Shown here: positions 37,166-46,996 of the stretch, piece by piece
Layout of the letters: the number at the start of each line of letters is the position of its first letter
How positions within the stretch are numbered: the first letter of the stretch is position 1
From: Deltaproteobacteria bacterium
GTDB lineage: Bacteria > Myxococcota_A > Polyangia > Haliangiales > SHYZ01
Length of the DNA: 53,824 nucleotides
Reading direction: 5' to 3'
NCBI GenBank assembly: GCA_016210055.1
Contig: JACQUZ010000016.1
Coordinates: 1 to 53,824 of the forward strand
The notes under the pieces: model-generated
What the model was told of the DNA's origin: nothing
The model's database searches: none
Seen by the model: the letters and a program-made list of their open reading frames with translations, nothing else
Position numbers and translations under genes: made by a program

Positions 37166-38830
37166 ATGTCCATGTCTGAAATCATTCGCGCCCCGCGGGG
37201 CACCGAGCGTTCCTGCAAGGGGTGGCCCCAAGAAGCCGCCCTGCGCATGCTCATGAACAACCTGGATCCCGAGGTCGCAGAGAGGCCGCAAGATCTTGTG
37301 GTGTACGGCGGCACCGGGCGCGCCGCCCGGAGCTGGGACGCGTACCACGTCATCTGCCGCGAGCTAAGGCGGCTCGGGCACGACGAGACGCTCCTCGTGC
37401 AATCGGGCAAGGCGGTGGGCGTGTTTCGCACGCACGAGGACGCGCCGCGGGTGCTCATCGCCAACTCCAACCTCGTTCCCGCGTGGGCCACGTGGGAGAA
37501 CTTCCACAAGCTCGAAGCTGCCGGACTCATGATGTACGGGCAGATGACGGCTGGCTCGTGGATCTACATTGGCACGCAGGGGATTCTCCAGGGCACCTAC
37601 GAGACCTTCGCGGCCGCCGCCCAGGCGCACTTCGGTGAGCAGGCCGACCTCAAGGGCAAGCTGATCCTCTCGGGTGGCCTCGGCGGGATGGGCGGGGCAC
37701 AACCCTTGGCCGCCACCATGGCAGGGGGCGTGTTCCTCGGCGTCGAAGTGGATCCAGCGCGGATCCAGAGGCGCTTGGAGACACGTTATCTAGATGAAGT
37801 CGCCCCTTCGCTCGACGAGGCGCTAAGACGAGCCGACGAGTACCGGCGCAAAGGGGTAGCCCGCTCCATCGCGATCTGCGCCAACGCCGCGGACGTCTTC
37901 GATGAGCTCGCCCGCCGCGGGATTGTCCCGGATCTGACCACAGACCAGACGAGCGCCCACGATCCTCTCAACGGCTATATCCCGCAAGGGTTCGACGTCG
38001 CCGCGGCCACGGAACTTCGGCGCCGCGATCCCGACGAGTACATCCGCCGTGCCCGCGCCTCCATGGCCGTGCACTGCCGCGCCATGGTCGCGCTCATGAA
38101 GAAGGCCTCCCACGTGTTCGACTACGGCAACAACCTGCGCGGACAGGCGCAGCTGGCTGGCGTGACCGACGCCTTTTCTTACCCGGGCTTCGTGCCGGCG
38201 TACATCCGTCCGTTGTTCTGCCGTGGGAAAGGACCGTTCCGCTGGGTGGCGCTTTCCGGAGATCCGGCCGATATCGCCGCCACCGACGAAGCCGTGCTCG
38301 CCGAGATTCCCGACGACCCAGGCCTCACTCGATGGATCCGCATGGCAAAGGAGCGCGTGAAATTCCAGGGGCTCCCCGCGCGGATATGCTGGCTCGGCTA
38401 CGGCGAGCGAGACCGCGTGGGACAAAGGTTCAACGAGCTCTGCCGCGCCGGGAAGGTCAAGGCGCCCATCGTGATCGGAAGGGATCACCTGGACTCGGGC
38501 TCGGTCGCGTCGCCCAATCGTGAGACCGAAGCGATGAAGGACGGCTCCGATGCAATCGCCGACTGGCCGATACTCAATGCGCTGGTCAACACGGCGGCCG
38601 GCGCCACGTGGGTGTCCTTCCACCACGGAGGCGGGGTGGGAATCGGATATTCCCTTCATGCCGGGATGGTCGTCGTGGCAGACGGGACTGACCGGGCGGC
38701 CAGGTGCTTGGAACGAGTCCTCACGACCGACCCGGGCATGGGAGTCATCCGCCACGCGGACGCGGGATATGACGATGCCATCGCATGCGCCCGCGAAAAG
38801 AACATCGTGGTTCCCGACCAGCGCCCGTGA
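37166..38830 (+). CDS. hutU: Urocanate hydratase
   Basis: Second step: trans-urocanate plus water to 4-imidazolone-5-propionate, using tightly bound NAD+ as an electrophile. Length 554 aa is typical. Signatures: '[12 protein letters not shown]', '[20 protein letters not shown]', the NAD-binding '[15 protein letters not shown]' (about 168-181), '[13 protein letters not shown]', '[11 protein letters not shown]' and the conserved Cys408 in [10 protein letters not shown] (equivalent to the active-site Cys of Pseudomonas urocanase). The ATG at 37166 is followed in frame by a second ATG two codons on; upstream is only a weak AAAGAG. It sits in the middle of the hut operon, and its stop overlaps a possible GTG start for hutI. 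Confidence 0.96.
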   Translation: MSMSEIIRAPRGTERSCKGWPQEAALRMLMNNLDPEVAERPQDLVVYGGTGRAARSWDAYHVICRELRRLGHDETLLVQSGKAVGVFRTHEDAPRVLIANSNLVPAWATWENFHKLEAAGLMMYGQMTAGSWIYIGTQGILQGTYETFAAAAQAHFGEQADLKGKLILSGGLGGMGGAQPLAATMAGGVFLGVEVDPARIQRRLETRYLDEVAPSLDEALRRADEYRRKGVARSIAICANAADVFDELARRGIVPDLTTDQTSAHDPLNGYIPQGFDVAAATELRRRDPDEYIRRARASMAVHCRAMVALMKKASHVFDYGNNLRGQAQLAGVTDAFSYPGFVPAYIRPLFCRGKGPFRWVALSGDPADIAATDEAVLAEIPDDPGLTRWIRMAKERVKFQGLPARICWLGYGERDRVGQRFNELCRAGKVKAPIVIGRDHLDSGSVASPNRETEAMKDGSDAIADWPILNALVNTAAGATWVSFHHGGGVGIGYSLHAGMVVVADGTDRAARCLERVLTTDPGMGVIRHADAGYDDAIACAREKNIVVPDQRP

Positions 38831-38844
38831 TAGGCCCGTTGCCG

Positions 38845-40059
38845 ATGCGCGACCTGATCGTCCTCGATACCTCGGCGGTGATGACGTGCGATCCCAGCCT
38901 CGGCGAGGGGCGGCTCGGACTCATCGAACGGGGGGCCGTCTACGTGCGGGAAGGGGTGGTGGCGTGGGTTGGGCCCGAGAGGGACCTCCCCCAGGCCGAT
39001 GGGGCCGTGCGGCTGAGTGCCGAGGGAGGGCTCGTCACGCCAGGCCTTGTCGACGCGCATGCCCACCCCATCTTCGGCGGTGATCGCGCGGCAGAATTCG
39101 CGCTACGCGCCGAGGGGAAGACGTACCTCGACATCGCCCGAAATGGGGGCGGCATCATGTCTACGGTACGCGCGACCCGGGGCGCCATCGACGAGGACCT
39201 CGTCGAGCGAACGCACGAGCGGCTGAGCCGCGCCCTGGCGCAAGGAACAACCACGCTCGAAGCCAAGACCGGCTATGCCCTTTCGGTCTACGGCGAGCTG
39301 CGCCTCTTGCAACTCCTCGCCCAAGTAGCAAGAGCCACGCCCTTGACGATCGTGCCCACGCTGCTCGGCGCCCACGCGGTCCCCGCAGAACGGAACGGGG
39401 ATCGGGCGCTCTTCGTGGCCGAGTGCGCGGGTCCCATGCTCGAGGGAGCGCGCGGTCTCGCGCACGCCGTCGACGTGTACTGCGACGAGGGGGCATTCAC
39501 CCTCGAGGAAGCCCGAACGATCCTCACCGCTGCAAAGACGAGCGGATTCGCGGTGCGGGCTCACGCGGGCCAGTTCCGGGACCTTGGGGCCGCTGGCCTG
39601 GTGGCCGAGCTCGATGGCCTTTCGGCGGATCACCTGGAGCAGGTCTCCGACGAACAGGCCCACCTCATGGCTCAGCACGGAACCGTGGCCACCCTTCTTC
39701 CAGGCGCGTGCGTGCAGCTGCGGCTCACCCCGCCTCCGGTCGCACGCCTTAGGGACGCAGGATGCATGATGGCCCTGGGCACGGACATGAATCCGGGCTC
39801 CTCCATGACCGAGTCGTTGCCCCTCCAGATGTGGCTCGCCATGACTCATCTTGGGATGACCGTCGACGAGGCATGGCTCGGAGTCACGCGCCATGCCGCG
39901 CGTGCCGCGGGGCGCCCCGAGGCTGGACGCATCGCCCCTTCCGCACCAGCAGACCTGGTGGGCTGGCGCACGCCCGATCCCGCGCACGTGCCTTACCATT
40001 ACGGTGAGAACCACGTGCGCGGCGTCATCGTCGCAGGAACGCAGGTAGTCTCGAGGTAG
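38845..40059 (+). CDS. hutI: Imidazolonepropionase
   Basis: Third step: hydrolysis of 4-imidazolone-5-propionate to N-formimino-L-glutamate. Amidohydrolase fold with metal ligands in DAHAHPIFGG (H72 and H74), then 'HAGQF', 'ADHLEQV' and 'ALGTDMNPGSS'. The ATG at 38845 gives 404 aa, the usual size. A GTG at 38827 overlapping the hutU stop (GTGA) is an alternative that adds six residues; neither has a good ribosome site. The last genes of the pathway (hutG/hutF or ftcD) are not in the window. The 3' end overlaps the convergent gene at 40025-40366 by 35 bp. Confidence 0.95.
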   Translation: MRDLIVLDTSAVMTCDPSLGEGRLGLIERGAVYVREGVVAWVGPERDLPQADGAVRLSAEGGLVTPGLVDAHAHPIFGGDRAAEFALRAEGKTYLDIARNGGGIMSTVRATRGAIDEDLVERTHERLSRALAQGTTTLEAKTGYALSVYGELRLLQLLAQVARATPLTIVPTLLGAHAVPAERNGDRALFVAECAGPMLEGARGLAHAVDVYCDEGAFTLEEARTILTAAKTSGFAVRAHAGQFRDLGAAGLVAELDGLSADHLEQVSDEQAHLMAQHGTVATLLPGACVQLRLTPPPVARLRDAGCMMALGTDMNPGSSMTESLPLQMWLAMTHLGMTVDEAWLGVTRHAARAAGRPEAGRIAPSAPADLVGWRTPDPAHVPYHYGENHVRGVIVAGTQVVSR

Positions 40060-40366
40060 GCCGCGCGAAGGTGGCCACCTCGTTGCGGCTCTTGCGGGAG
40101 AAGAGCCAGGCGTAACCCCCTAGAGCAAGGAATCCGACGGCGATACTCGCCACCACGAGCGGTCGCTCCCGAGCCCAAGCCGCGCCGCGAATCGCGGCGT
40201 CTCGTATTTTGCGCGTCTTGTCGAGTCCTGGAGTCTGAGTCGATAGGGGAGCGACTTCCGTGAGGTTCGTTCGGAGCCCTACGGGGGGGCGGGGCTTTGT
40301 GAGCACATCAATACGCTGGCGCGCCAGCCTGCGAAGATCGGTCGTCTGTTCCCTTCGCTCCGGCAT
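40025..40366 (-). CDS. Small single-pass membrane protein, unknown
   Basis: A 113-aa hypothetical. The ATG at 40366 has an excellent GAGGAGGT six bases upstream, which overrides the longer frame to 40465. The basic, Thr/Pro-rich N-terminus ([19 protein letters not shown]) is followed by an amphipathic stretch and one clear transmembrane helix ([21 protein letters not shown]) with a basic stop (SRKSR), then a short tail. The layout resembles small inner-membrane proteins of the DUF3618/YqjK kind, but I cannot assign it. Its 3' end overlaps hutI by 35 bp on the other strand. Confidence 0.7.
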   Translation of the reverse strand: MPERREQTTDLRRLARQRIDVLTKPRPPVGLRTNLTEVAPLSTQTPGLDKTRKIRDAAIRGAAWARERPLVVASIAVGFLALGGYAWLFSRKSRNEVATFARPTSRLPAFLRR

Positions 40367-40446
40367 CGTCACCTCCTCGCCAGGATCAAGCAGGACACGT
40401 GCCGAACATTCGACATGGCGCCGTCGCATGTGCCAATCTTCGCACC

Positions 40447-41790
40447 ATGTCCACGACCGAAACACCCGCCCCCCTGCTCTCTCGTCCCCAGGTCTACATT
40501 GAGGACGTGGCGAGAAATCTCGACGCCTACGACGGTAAGGAAGTGAACATCAAGGGCTGGCTCTACAACAAGCGCTCGTCCGGAAAACTCCATTTCCTAG
40601 AGGTTCGCGACGGCACTGGGATCCTCCAGTGCGTCATGTTCGTCAAGGACGTCTCCGCCGAGCTCTTCGCGCGCGCCGATCACCTGCCGCAGGAAACATC
40701 GCTGGTGGTCTCTGGCAAGGTCCGGCTCGACAAGCGCTCCCCTCTCGGGTTCGAGCTGGGCTTAACGGGCATGGAAGTCGTCGCCGAACCGACCAAGGAA
40801 TACCCGATTTCACCCAAGGAGCACGGCGTGGCGTTTCTCATGGATCAACGCCACCTCTGGTTGCGGTCAAGGCGGCAGCACGCAATCCTGCGCGTTCGTG
40901 CCGAAATCGTTGCCGCAGTCAGGCGCTACTTCGACTCCCACGGCTTCACCCTGGTGGATGCGCCGATCTTTACCCCGGCCGCATGCGAAGGCACCACCAA
41001 CCTCTTTGAGGTGGGCTACTTCGACCAAAAGGCCTACCTGACCCAGAGTGGGCAGCTCTACATGGAAGCGGCCGCCATGGCCCTGGGAAAGGTCTACTGC
41101 TTGGGGCCCACCTTCCGCGCGGAGAAGTCCAAGACGAGGCGTCACTTAACTGAGTTCTGGATGGTGGAACCGGAAGTGGCGTACTTGGACCTTACCGGCG
41201 TCATGGACCTCGCCGAGGACTTCGTCGTTTCTGTCGTCGAGCAAGTGCTCGCGAACCGCCGTCGGGAGCTCGAGGTGCTCGAGCGGGACATTACGAAGCT
41301 CGAGCTCGTCAAGAAGCCGTTCCCGCGGATCACGTACGAAGAAGCCATCGGTCTCCTGCAAAAGGCCGGAAAAGAAACCAAGTTCGGGGACGATTTCGGA
41401 GGCGACGAGGAGACGGTCATAAGCGAGCACTTCGACCGCCCGGTCATGATTCACCACTATCCTGCCGAGATTAAGGCCTTCTACATGAAGCGGGACCCAC
41501 AAAACCCCAAGCTCGCCTTGGGCGTCGACCTCATCGGGCCCGAGGGGTATGGGGAAATCATCGGCGGTGGCCAGCGCGAGGAGGACCTTGCAAGAATCGA
41601 AGCGTCCGTGGAGGCGCACGGGCTGCCTCGGGAAGCCTTTGAGTGGTACCTTGACCTTAGGCGTTACGGCAGCGTGCCCCATGGCGGGTTTGGCCTTGGC
41701 ATCGAGCGCACGGTGTCCTGGATCTGCGGCCTCCACCACGTGCGGGAGACAATCCCATTTCCGCGGATGCTCGAGCGGCTTACGCCATGA
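40447..41790 (+). CDS. asnS: Asparaginyl-tRNA synthetase
   Basis: Charges tRNA-Asn with asparagine. A 447-aa class IIb synthetase: N-terminal OB-fold anticodon domain ([25 protein letters not shown]), motif 1 region '[20 protein letters not shown]', motif 2 '[21 protein letters not shown]', motif 3 '[21 protein letters not shown]'. The asparaginyl enzyme is chosen over aspartyl because of the [11 protein letters not shown] and GFGLGIER forms and the short length without a GAD insert. A direct AsnRS implies that Asn-tRNA need not come from the GatCAB route. The ATG at 40447 lacks an obvious Shine-Dalgarno site. It converges with the membrane transferase, leaving one base. Confidence 0.93.
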   Translation: MSTTETPAPLLSRPQVYIEDVARNLDAYDGKEVNIKGWLYNKRSSGKLHFLEVRDGTGILQCVMFVKDVSAELFARADHLPQETSLVVSGKVRLDKRSPLGFELGLTGMEVVAEPTKEYPISPKEHGVAFLMDQRHLWLRSRRQHAILRVRAEIVAAVRRYFDSHGFTLVDAPIFTPAACEGTTNLFEVGYFDQKAYLTQSGQLYMEAAAMALGKVYCLGPTFRAEKSKTRRHLTEFWMVEPEVAYLDLTGVMDLAEDFVVSVVEQVLANRRRELEVLERDITKLELVKKPFPRITYEEAIGLLQKAGKETKFGDDFGGDEETVISEHFDRPVMIHHYPAEIKAFYMKRDPQNPKLALGVDLIGPEGYGEIIGGGQREEDLARIEASVEAHGLPREAFEWYLDLRRYGSVPHGGFGLGIERTVSWICGLHHVRETIPFPRMLERLTP

Positions 41791-41791
41791 A

Positions 41792-43342
41792 TCATCTCGG
41801 CTCCCACGTGGCACGGATGAACTGCCACGGCCGCTCCCCCGCCTCGCCCGTCCTAGGAAACTGCGAATAAGCGAAGAGGTACACCGCAGTCACGAGCGCA
41901 GCGGCGGCGGTAGTGGCCAGCCGCTTGCGCTCGCGCCACGAAAGAAGACCGACGGCCAAGCCCGCGGCCACGAGATACACGGGGAGCAACGAAAGGAATC
42001 CGCTCGCCCCGAAAAGCGTGGCGAGCGAGTAAGGCGCGAGGCCTTCGCCCAGCATGCGGAAGGTCACTTCGAACAGTGGATTCTTGAACGACGTGGGCCA
42101 GTGCGGATAGGTCGTCGCCGTCGCGACGTAGATGATCGCCCCGACGAGCACAGCCCCGTGGCCGAGGACCCGCCAACCGACATGACCGTCAGCCGCCTGA
42201 AGCCCGGCGGCGCAGAGCCAGGCGAGAAATGGCAGGGCTACTCCGATATAGCGAGGTCCGACGCCCCAGCCCCCGCGGCCAAACTCGGGCTCCAGGGACC
42301 CGATGAAAAGAAGGTACGCGAGCACCACCACGATACAGGTCACGGCTTCGGCGCCTACCCGGGCGCGCGCCTCACGGCTGCGCAGGATGGCCACCGCACC
42401 GACGATGGAGAGAAGCGTCCACGGCATGAGCAGGAGCAGCCCGTTGTCTGGATCGACGAGGGCCTGGGCGAATGCCGCCCGGTTGGGCCCAATAATCCCT
42501 AGGAACCCGTGCTTGTGCAGAGGATCCGCCGCAAAGCTGTATCCCGTCTTCCAGGGCGAGCCAAAGCATGCCTGGTGGTACAAGAGAAGCGCAGCCGCCG
42601 GCGGCAATGTTCCAAGGAGTGCCCAGGTGGCGTCCGCCAGGCGTTTTCGGGACCTGACGAGGAGGAACACGCCGACCGCCGAGGCGGCGAGGACCGACTG
42701 GTAGTCCACGAGCACGCTCATGCCCGCGAGGAAGCCGCAGGACATGGCCGCGACCTTGGGGCGGCGGACCTCGCCCCGCACGAGGAGGACGGCGCAGGCA
42801 AAGGCCCCCCCCGCCGCGGCGGCAGCCACCGAGTGCGAAATAAAGAAGATCGCGTACGGCAGCGCCATTGAGCCGAGGGCGTACGCCACGAGGGTAGCCC
42901 GCTGCGGCGCTGGGTGAGGAGCAAAGCGACGTACCACGCGGACAAAGACCGGTAGAAACAGCAGGCATGGGATGGTCACCGCAAGGGCGCGGAACGCCCA
43001 CGTGACCTCGCGCAAGGACGGCCTGTCCCCTAAAAGCCCATGCGCCCCCTTGAGGAGAACATGGACCGGCACGGCCATGAACGACATGCCCGGGGCCTTG
43101 TTGGAGTACTTGTGCCCATCCGGTGTCGTGGACACGTCGAACGTCGAGCCCATCTCGGGAATGCGCCGATCGATTCGAAATGTCCCCTTGTCGACGATCT
43201 CCTGGGTCAAAAAGATGCGCGGAAGCTCGCTCGCGCTCTTTAGCGCCGCGAAATAGGGGAACGCATAAAGATAGACGAGGACTAGGCCAAGTGCCGCTAA
43301 CACGCGGGCTCGCACGCGGTCGTCACTATATGCGAAATTCAC
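41792..43342 (-). CDS. Polytopic membrane glycosyltransferase-like protein (GT-C fold)
   Basis: A 516-aa membrane protein with roughly 11-13 hydrophobic helices. The GTG at 43342 ([10 protein letters not shown]) has GAGG eight bases upstream and avoids overlap with the divergent gene; the longer frame to 43420 does not. After the first helix comes an extracytoplasmic loop '[23 protein letters not shown]' and then '[23 protein letters not shown]', which is the usual layout of GT39/ArnT-like GT-C enzymes, where acidic residues of the first loop act in catalysis. Such enzymes transfer sugars from polyprenyl-phosphate donors outside the membrane. The divergent neighbour is a polyprenyl-phosphate sugar synthase, which would make that donor. 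Family assignment is tentative. Confidence 0.7.
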   Translation of the reverse strand: MNFAYSDDRVRARVLAALGLVLVYLYAFPYFAALKSASELPRIFLTQEIVDKGTFRIDRRIPEMGSTFDVSTTPDGHKYSNKAPGMSFMAVPVHVLLKGAHGLLGDRPSLREVTWAFRALAVTIPCLLFLPVFVRVVRRFAPHPAPQRATLVAYALGSMALPYAIFFISHSVAAAAAGGAFACAVLLVRGEVRRPKVAAMSCGFLAGMSVLVDYQSVLAASAVGVFLLVRSRKRLADATWALLGTLPPAAALLLYHQACFGSPWKTGYSFAADPLHKHGFLGIIGPNRAAFAQALVDPDNGLLLLMPWTLLSIVGAVAILRSREARARVGAEAVTCIVVVLAYLLFIGSLEPEFGRGGWGVGPRYIGVALPFLAWLCAAGLQAADGHVGWRVLGHGAVLVGAIIYVATATTYPHWPTSFKNPLFEVTFRMLGEGLAPYSLATLFGASGFLSLLPVYLVAAGLAVGLLSWRERKRLATTAAAALVTAVYLFAYSQFPRTGEAGERPWQFIRATWEPR

Positions 43343-43387
43343 GCTATCGACCTCGAGAGTCGCCTGTGGTACGGATCCTCGAGATCG

Positions 43388-44095
43388 ATGCGTCTCTCCA
43401 TCTTGATCCCGGCCTTCCATGAAGAAAAAACCATCGCCGAGGTGCTCGGCCGAGTAGCGTCGGTAGACACCTTAGCCCTGGGCTTTGAAAAAGAAATCAT
43501 CGTCTGCGACGACGGATCCAGCGACGGAACGGTGCGGGAGATCGAGCGGGCGTGCGAGGAGCACGCTGGGATCAAGCTGGTGCGTCACCCACAGAACCGA
43601 GGCAAGGGTGCGGCCATCCGGACCGCCCTCGAGCACGCGACGGGCGACTATGTCCTCATCCAGGACGCCGACCTCGAATATGAGGTCTCGGACTACCCCG
43701 CGATGATCGAAGCGGTGAAAAAAGGAGCCGACGCGGTCTATGGAAGTCGTTTTCTTTCCCGCAGCTACCCGAAAGGGATGCACCCGGCCAATTTCCTCGC
43801 GAACAAGATCCTCACCGTGGCGGCGAACGTCCTTTACAACCACGAAATCACCGACGAAGCCACCTGTTTCAAAGTAGTCAGGACGGAAGTTCTCAGGTCC
43901 CTTGGGCTCACATGCGAGAGGTTTGAGTTCTGCCCGGAAGTTACGGCCAAGCTGGGGCTCAAGGGGGTGAAGATCGTCGAGGTCCCCATCGCGTACCAGG
44001 CACGAGACGTCAAGGACGGGAAGAAAGTGCGCTGGACCGACGGCGTCCAGGCCCTCTGGGTCCTCTTGAAACATCGGCTCAACCCGCCTGCATGA
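43388..44095 (+). CDS. GT2-family polyprenyl-phosphate glycosyltransferase (DPM1-like)
   Basis: A 235-aa soluble or membrane-associated enzyme without transmembrane helices. GT-A fold: '[17 protein letters not shown]', '[12 protein letters not shown]' (D41-D42), '[12 protein letters not shown]', the metal-binding DxD 'IQDADLEYE' (D93 and D95), 'AVYGSRF' and '[10 protein letters not shown]'. It resembles dolichyl/polyprenyl-phosphate mannose or glucose synthases, which load a sugar from a nucleotide donor onto a lipid phosphate. Its stop overlaps the next gene's start (ATGA), and it is divergent from the GT-C gene, so it probably supplies donor sugars to one or both neighbours. Confidence 0.88.
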   Translation: MRLSILIPAFHEEKTIAEVLGRVASVDTLALGFEKEIIVCDDGSSDGTVREIERACEEHAGIKLVRHPQNRGKGAAIRTALEHATGDYVLIQDADLEYEVSDYPAMIEAVKKGADAVYGSRFLSRSYPKGMHPANFLANKILTVAANVLYNHEITDEATCFKVVRTEVLRSLGLTCERFEFCPEVTAKLGLKGVKIVEVPIAYQARDVKDGKKVRWTDGVQALWVLLKHRLNPPA

Positions 44096-46929
44096 CCTCC
44101 ATGACGGAGCAGCCAGCCGCCCCTTCGGCCCCGCGCCCGCACGACGCTCGGGGTGAACGAAGCCCTGACCAGGTGCCGCTCTTGCCGATTCTGGCTGCCG
44201 ACCTGGCGCGAGGCACTGCCGCGGCGACGATCGGTTGCGCGGCGGTCGCACTCGCCGAGTACGTCTTGGCCCTCGTGTTTTCCCAGGGTCCAGTCCGGCT
44301 CGCCACCCTCTGGCGGTTCGCGCTGCTCGACGTGACGCTCGTGGCCCTCATGGGCCTCGTACTGGCGCCGGTCTTGGGAATCGCCCTGGCGGCGATGCGC
44401 GCCACGCACGCCTTGTTCTCTCCCGACGGTGCCCGGGCGCGCCCACTCCTCGGACAAGAAGGCCCTCATCGAACCGGCGCACCAAGTGCTCTCGTCCCCT
44501 GGCTCTGGGCCCTTCTTTTCACCGGCATCGGCTTCCTTTTGGCATCGTTCTTCGCAACCCGGCTTTTTCTCGGCAGGTTCAAGGAGCCCACCCTCATCGC
44601 CGCCACGCTGGCCGTCATTCAGCTCGGCCTCCTCGCCGCATTGGGCCTCATCGCGGCGCTCATGGCCGTGGGCCTTAACCGGGCCGCTCGCGCCCTTTAC
44701 CCCCTTCTTGGAAGGGCGAGTCCGCTGTCGCACCGGTTGCCCGCAGTCCTCGCCATGGCGGCGCTCCTTGCTCCTTGGGTCCTGCTCCTCTTGAAACGAG
44801 CGCCCCAAGTGCGAGAAGTCGCTCCATGGCGTGACATCCTCGCCACCGCGGTATTTCTTGCCGCCACCTTTGCAGGTGCCCGTCTCGTGCACGCGCGCGG
44901 CGGGCTTCTCCCAAGAGAACGCCGAGCTCGCCGGGCGGTCTTGGTGTCGTCGCTGATCGCCTACCTCGTGGTTGCTCCGCTCGCCCTCTGGAAGCTTGGC
45001 GCGGACCCCGAGACAAAGTACTTGGCGATCACCGCGTCACCGACGCTGTCCCACTTGGTCGACCTGGTGCGCCGGGCAAACGATTTTGACCGGGACGGAT
45101 ACGGCACGCTCCTCGGCGAAAACGACTGTGCTCCCTGGAACAAGAAGATTCATCCCAACGCCCGCGACATCCCCGACAACGGGGTAGACGAGAATTGCTC
45201 CGGTCGCGACTTCTCCACCAAGGGGGGGCCGAGTTACAAGGCCGGGGAGAAGCTGCCGATCCCGCCCGAGTACCGTCGCGACTGGAACTTCCTCCTCATC
45301 ACGGTCGATACGGTCCGCTACGACCATACGACGATGGGCGGCTACAAGGAGCGTCGCGGTAGGGACACCACCCCGCGGCTCGCCGAGCTCGCGTCCCGCT
45401 CGATTTCGTTTTCGTTCGCCAACGCCCCTTCCGCCGGGACCATGGCGTCCATCCCCGCGATCCTCACGTCGAAGTTCTTCCACACGGGGATCGCGCTCAT
45501 GCCGCCCCGACGCAACCCAGCGCCGCCGATCCTCAAGCCAGAGAACACCCTTCTCGCCGAGGTCATGAAGCGGGGCGGCTACAGAACGGGTGCCATCCTC
45601 ACGCACGAGTACTTCAACGACTGGGGACTCGACCAGGGGGTTGATTCGTACGACATCTCGATTGGCGCCAAGCCAGACGCCTTCCGTATCTCCTCCCACG
45701 ACGTCACGGACAAGGCCCAGGCGTGGATCGCCAGGCACGGCTCCACAAAATGGTTTCTTTGGGCGCACTACATCGATCCCCACGGCCGCTACGTGGCCCA
45801 TCCCGGGGAGACCCAATACGGTGCCGAAGAGGAAGACCTCTACGACGGCGAGCTCGCCTACACCGACAAGCATCTTGGCCGGCTCCTCGACTTCCTTTCG
45901 CGCTCGCCAGCGGCCAATCGCACCATCGTGATCATCACGAGCGATCACGGCGATGGATTCCGCGAGCACGGGTTCATCAATCACGGCATGGCGCTCTACA
46001 AGGAGCTCCTCCATGTCCCCTTGATCTTCTACATCCCCGAGGGGGAACCACGGGTCGTCGACGGAGCCGTGAGCCCCATGGACATCTTTCCCACCATGGC
46101 CGAGCTGGCCGGAATCGACATCTCCGACCTGTCCCTGGAAGGCGAAAGCCTTATCCCCCAGCTCTTTTACGGCCGCGATGCCAAGCACCGCACGGTATTC
46201 GCTGAAACCAACTGGCCCGACCCCTTGCGGGCGGCAGTGACGCACGACTACAAGCTGGTGTTCAACCTCAAGACAAACATCTACCAGCTCTTCGACCTAA
46301 GGTCCGACCCCTGGGAAAAGAAGAACCTCTGGGGGAAAGACGGCCCAGGCACCCAGCGCATGAAAGACGTCTTGAATGAGTGGCTTGACCGGGTCTATTT
46401 CAGCCGCGACCCAGCGAACCAAGCGCAGGAGGCGCGCGCCAAGGTGCTCATGACCGGGCGTCCAAAGCCACAGCAGCCCGCGGACGCAACGCTCGTGCCG
46501 TCGATTCGCCTGATTGGGTGGGATACCGCAGTGCCCGAAATCAACGCCGGGAACGAGCTGCAGCTCACCGTGTACCTCGAAGCCCTCAAGCCCACCGAAA
46601 CCATCTTCAAGCTCGAGGCGTCGGCGAGCCCGATTCCGTTCGATGCGCCTCTGGTCAAGCGCATGATGGCCGGAAATCCTGGAAGCGTACGGCAGGAAAA
46701 GAACCCGGCTGACGGGACCTTTCCCACCACTCGGTGGAAAGCCGGGGATTTCATCAAGGAGACCTTCACCCTGCGAGTCCCCAAGGAATGGCAGCCGGGG
46801 AACGTGTACCTGGGTTTTCGCCTGACGGGGGACAAGAGCCAGGCGGCGCCCAAGGCCGGTTCCCTCTCGCCGGACGGCCTCGTTGTCTTGGGTTCGATCC
46901 CGCTCCGAGCACCAGCGACCACGCGCTGA
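44092..46929 (+). CDS. Membrane sulfatase-fold enzyme with MopE-type metal-binding motif
   Basis: A 945-aa protein. Residues ~30-305 hold about seven transmembrane helices. A MopE-like motif (331-371) follows: D331, D333, D335 and G336 open it, and the later acidic/Asn and two Cys (C346, C369) complete the 'D.D.DGYG...DC...[14 protein letters not shown]' pattern. The alkaline-phosphatase/sulfatase domain runs ~398-770: [11 protein letters not shown] (D406) and [11 protein letters not shown] (617-627) give the metal site. The formylglycine signature CxPxR is missing; the nucleophile region reads [11 protein letters not shown] (446-456), so Ser or Thr probably acts, as in phospho-glycerol or phosphoethanolamine transferases. 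A C-terminal beta domain (~800-945) ends it. The start overlaps the GT2 stop by 4 bp. Confidence 0.85.
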   Translation: MTSMTEQPAAPSAPRPHDARGERSPDQVPLLPILAADLARGTAAATIGCAAVALAEYVLALVFSQGPVRLATLWRFALLDVTLVALMGLVLAPVLGIALAAMRATHALFSPDGARARPLLGQEGPHRTGAPSALVPWLWALLFTGIGFLLASFFATRLFLGRFKEPTLIAATLAVIQLGLLAALGLIAALMAVGLNRAARALYPLLGRASPLSHRLPAVLAMAALLAPWVLLLLKRAPQVREVAPWRDILATAVFLAATFAGARLVHARGGLLPRERRARRAVLVSSLIAYLVVAPLALWKLGADPETKYLAITASPTLSHLVDLVRRANDFDRDGYGTLLGENDCAPWNKKIHPNARDIPDNGVDENCSGRDFSTKGGPSYKAGEKLPIPPEYRRDWNFLLITVDTVRYDHTTMGGYKERRGRDTTPRLAELASRSISFSFANAPSAGTMASIPAILTSKFFHTGIALMPPRRNPAPPILKPENTLLAEVMKRGGYRTGAILTHEYFNDWGLDQGVDSYDISIGAKPDAFRISSHDVTDKAQAWIARHGSTKWFLWAHYIDPHGRYVAHPGETQYGAEEEDLYDGELAYTDKHLGRLLDFLSRSPAANRTIVIITSDHGDGFREHGFINHGMALYKELLHVPLIFYIPEGEPRVVDGAVSPMDIFPTMAELAGIDISDLSLEGESLIPQLFYGRDAKHRTVFAETNWPDPLRAAVTHDYKLVFNLKTNIYQLFDLRSDPWEKKNLWGKDGPGTQRMKDVLNEWLDRVYFSRDPANQAQEARAKVLMTGRPKPQQPADATLVPSIRLIGWDTAVPEINAGNELQLTVYLEALKPTETIFKLEASASPIPFDAPLVKRMMAGNPGSVRQEKNPADGTFPTTRWKAGDFIKETFTLRVPKEWQPGNVYLGFRLTGDKSQAAPKAGSLSPDGLVVLGSIPLRAPATTR

Positions 46930-46996
46930 CACGACTGCATTGGCGTATCCGTGGGCAACGCCATCTTCAACTGACGCGAATCCGAGAGCCCCCTCG

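Noticed and set aside
45037..46245. 402-codon minus-strand open frame inside the sulfatase-like gene
   Set aside because: The opposite strand encodes conserved sulfatase-fold motifs; the frame has no motif or plausible start site.
46941..46963. Hairpin TGGCGT...ACGCCA between converging sulfatase and barrel genes
   Set aside because: An 11-nt loop, a 6-bp stem and no T-run on either side; too weak to call a bidirectional terminator.
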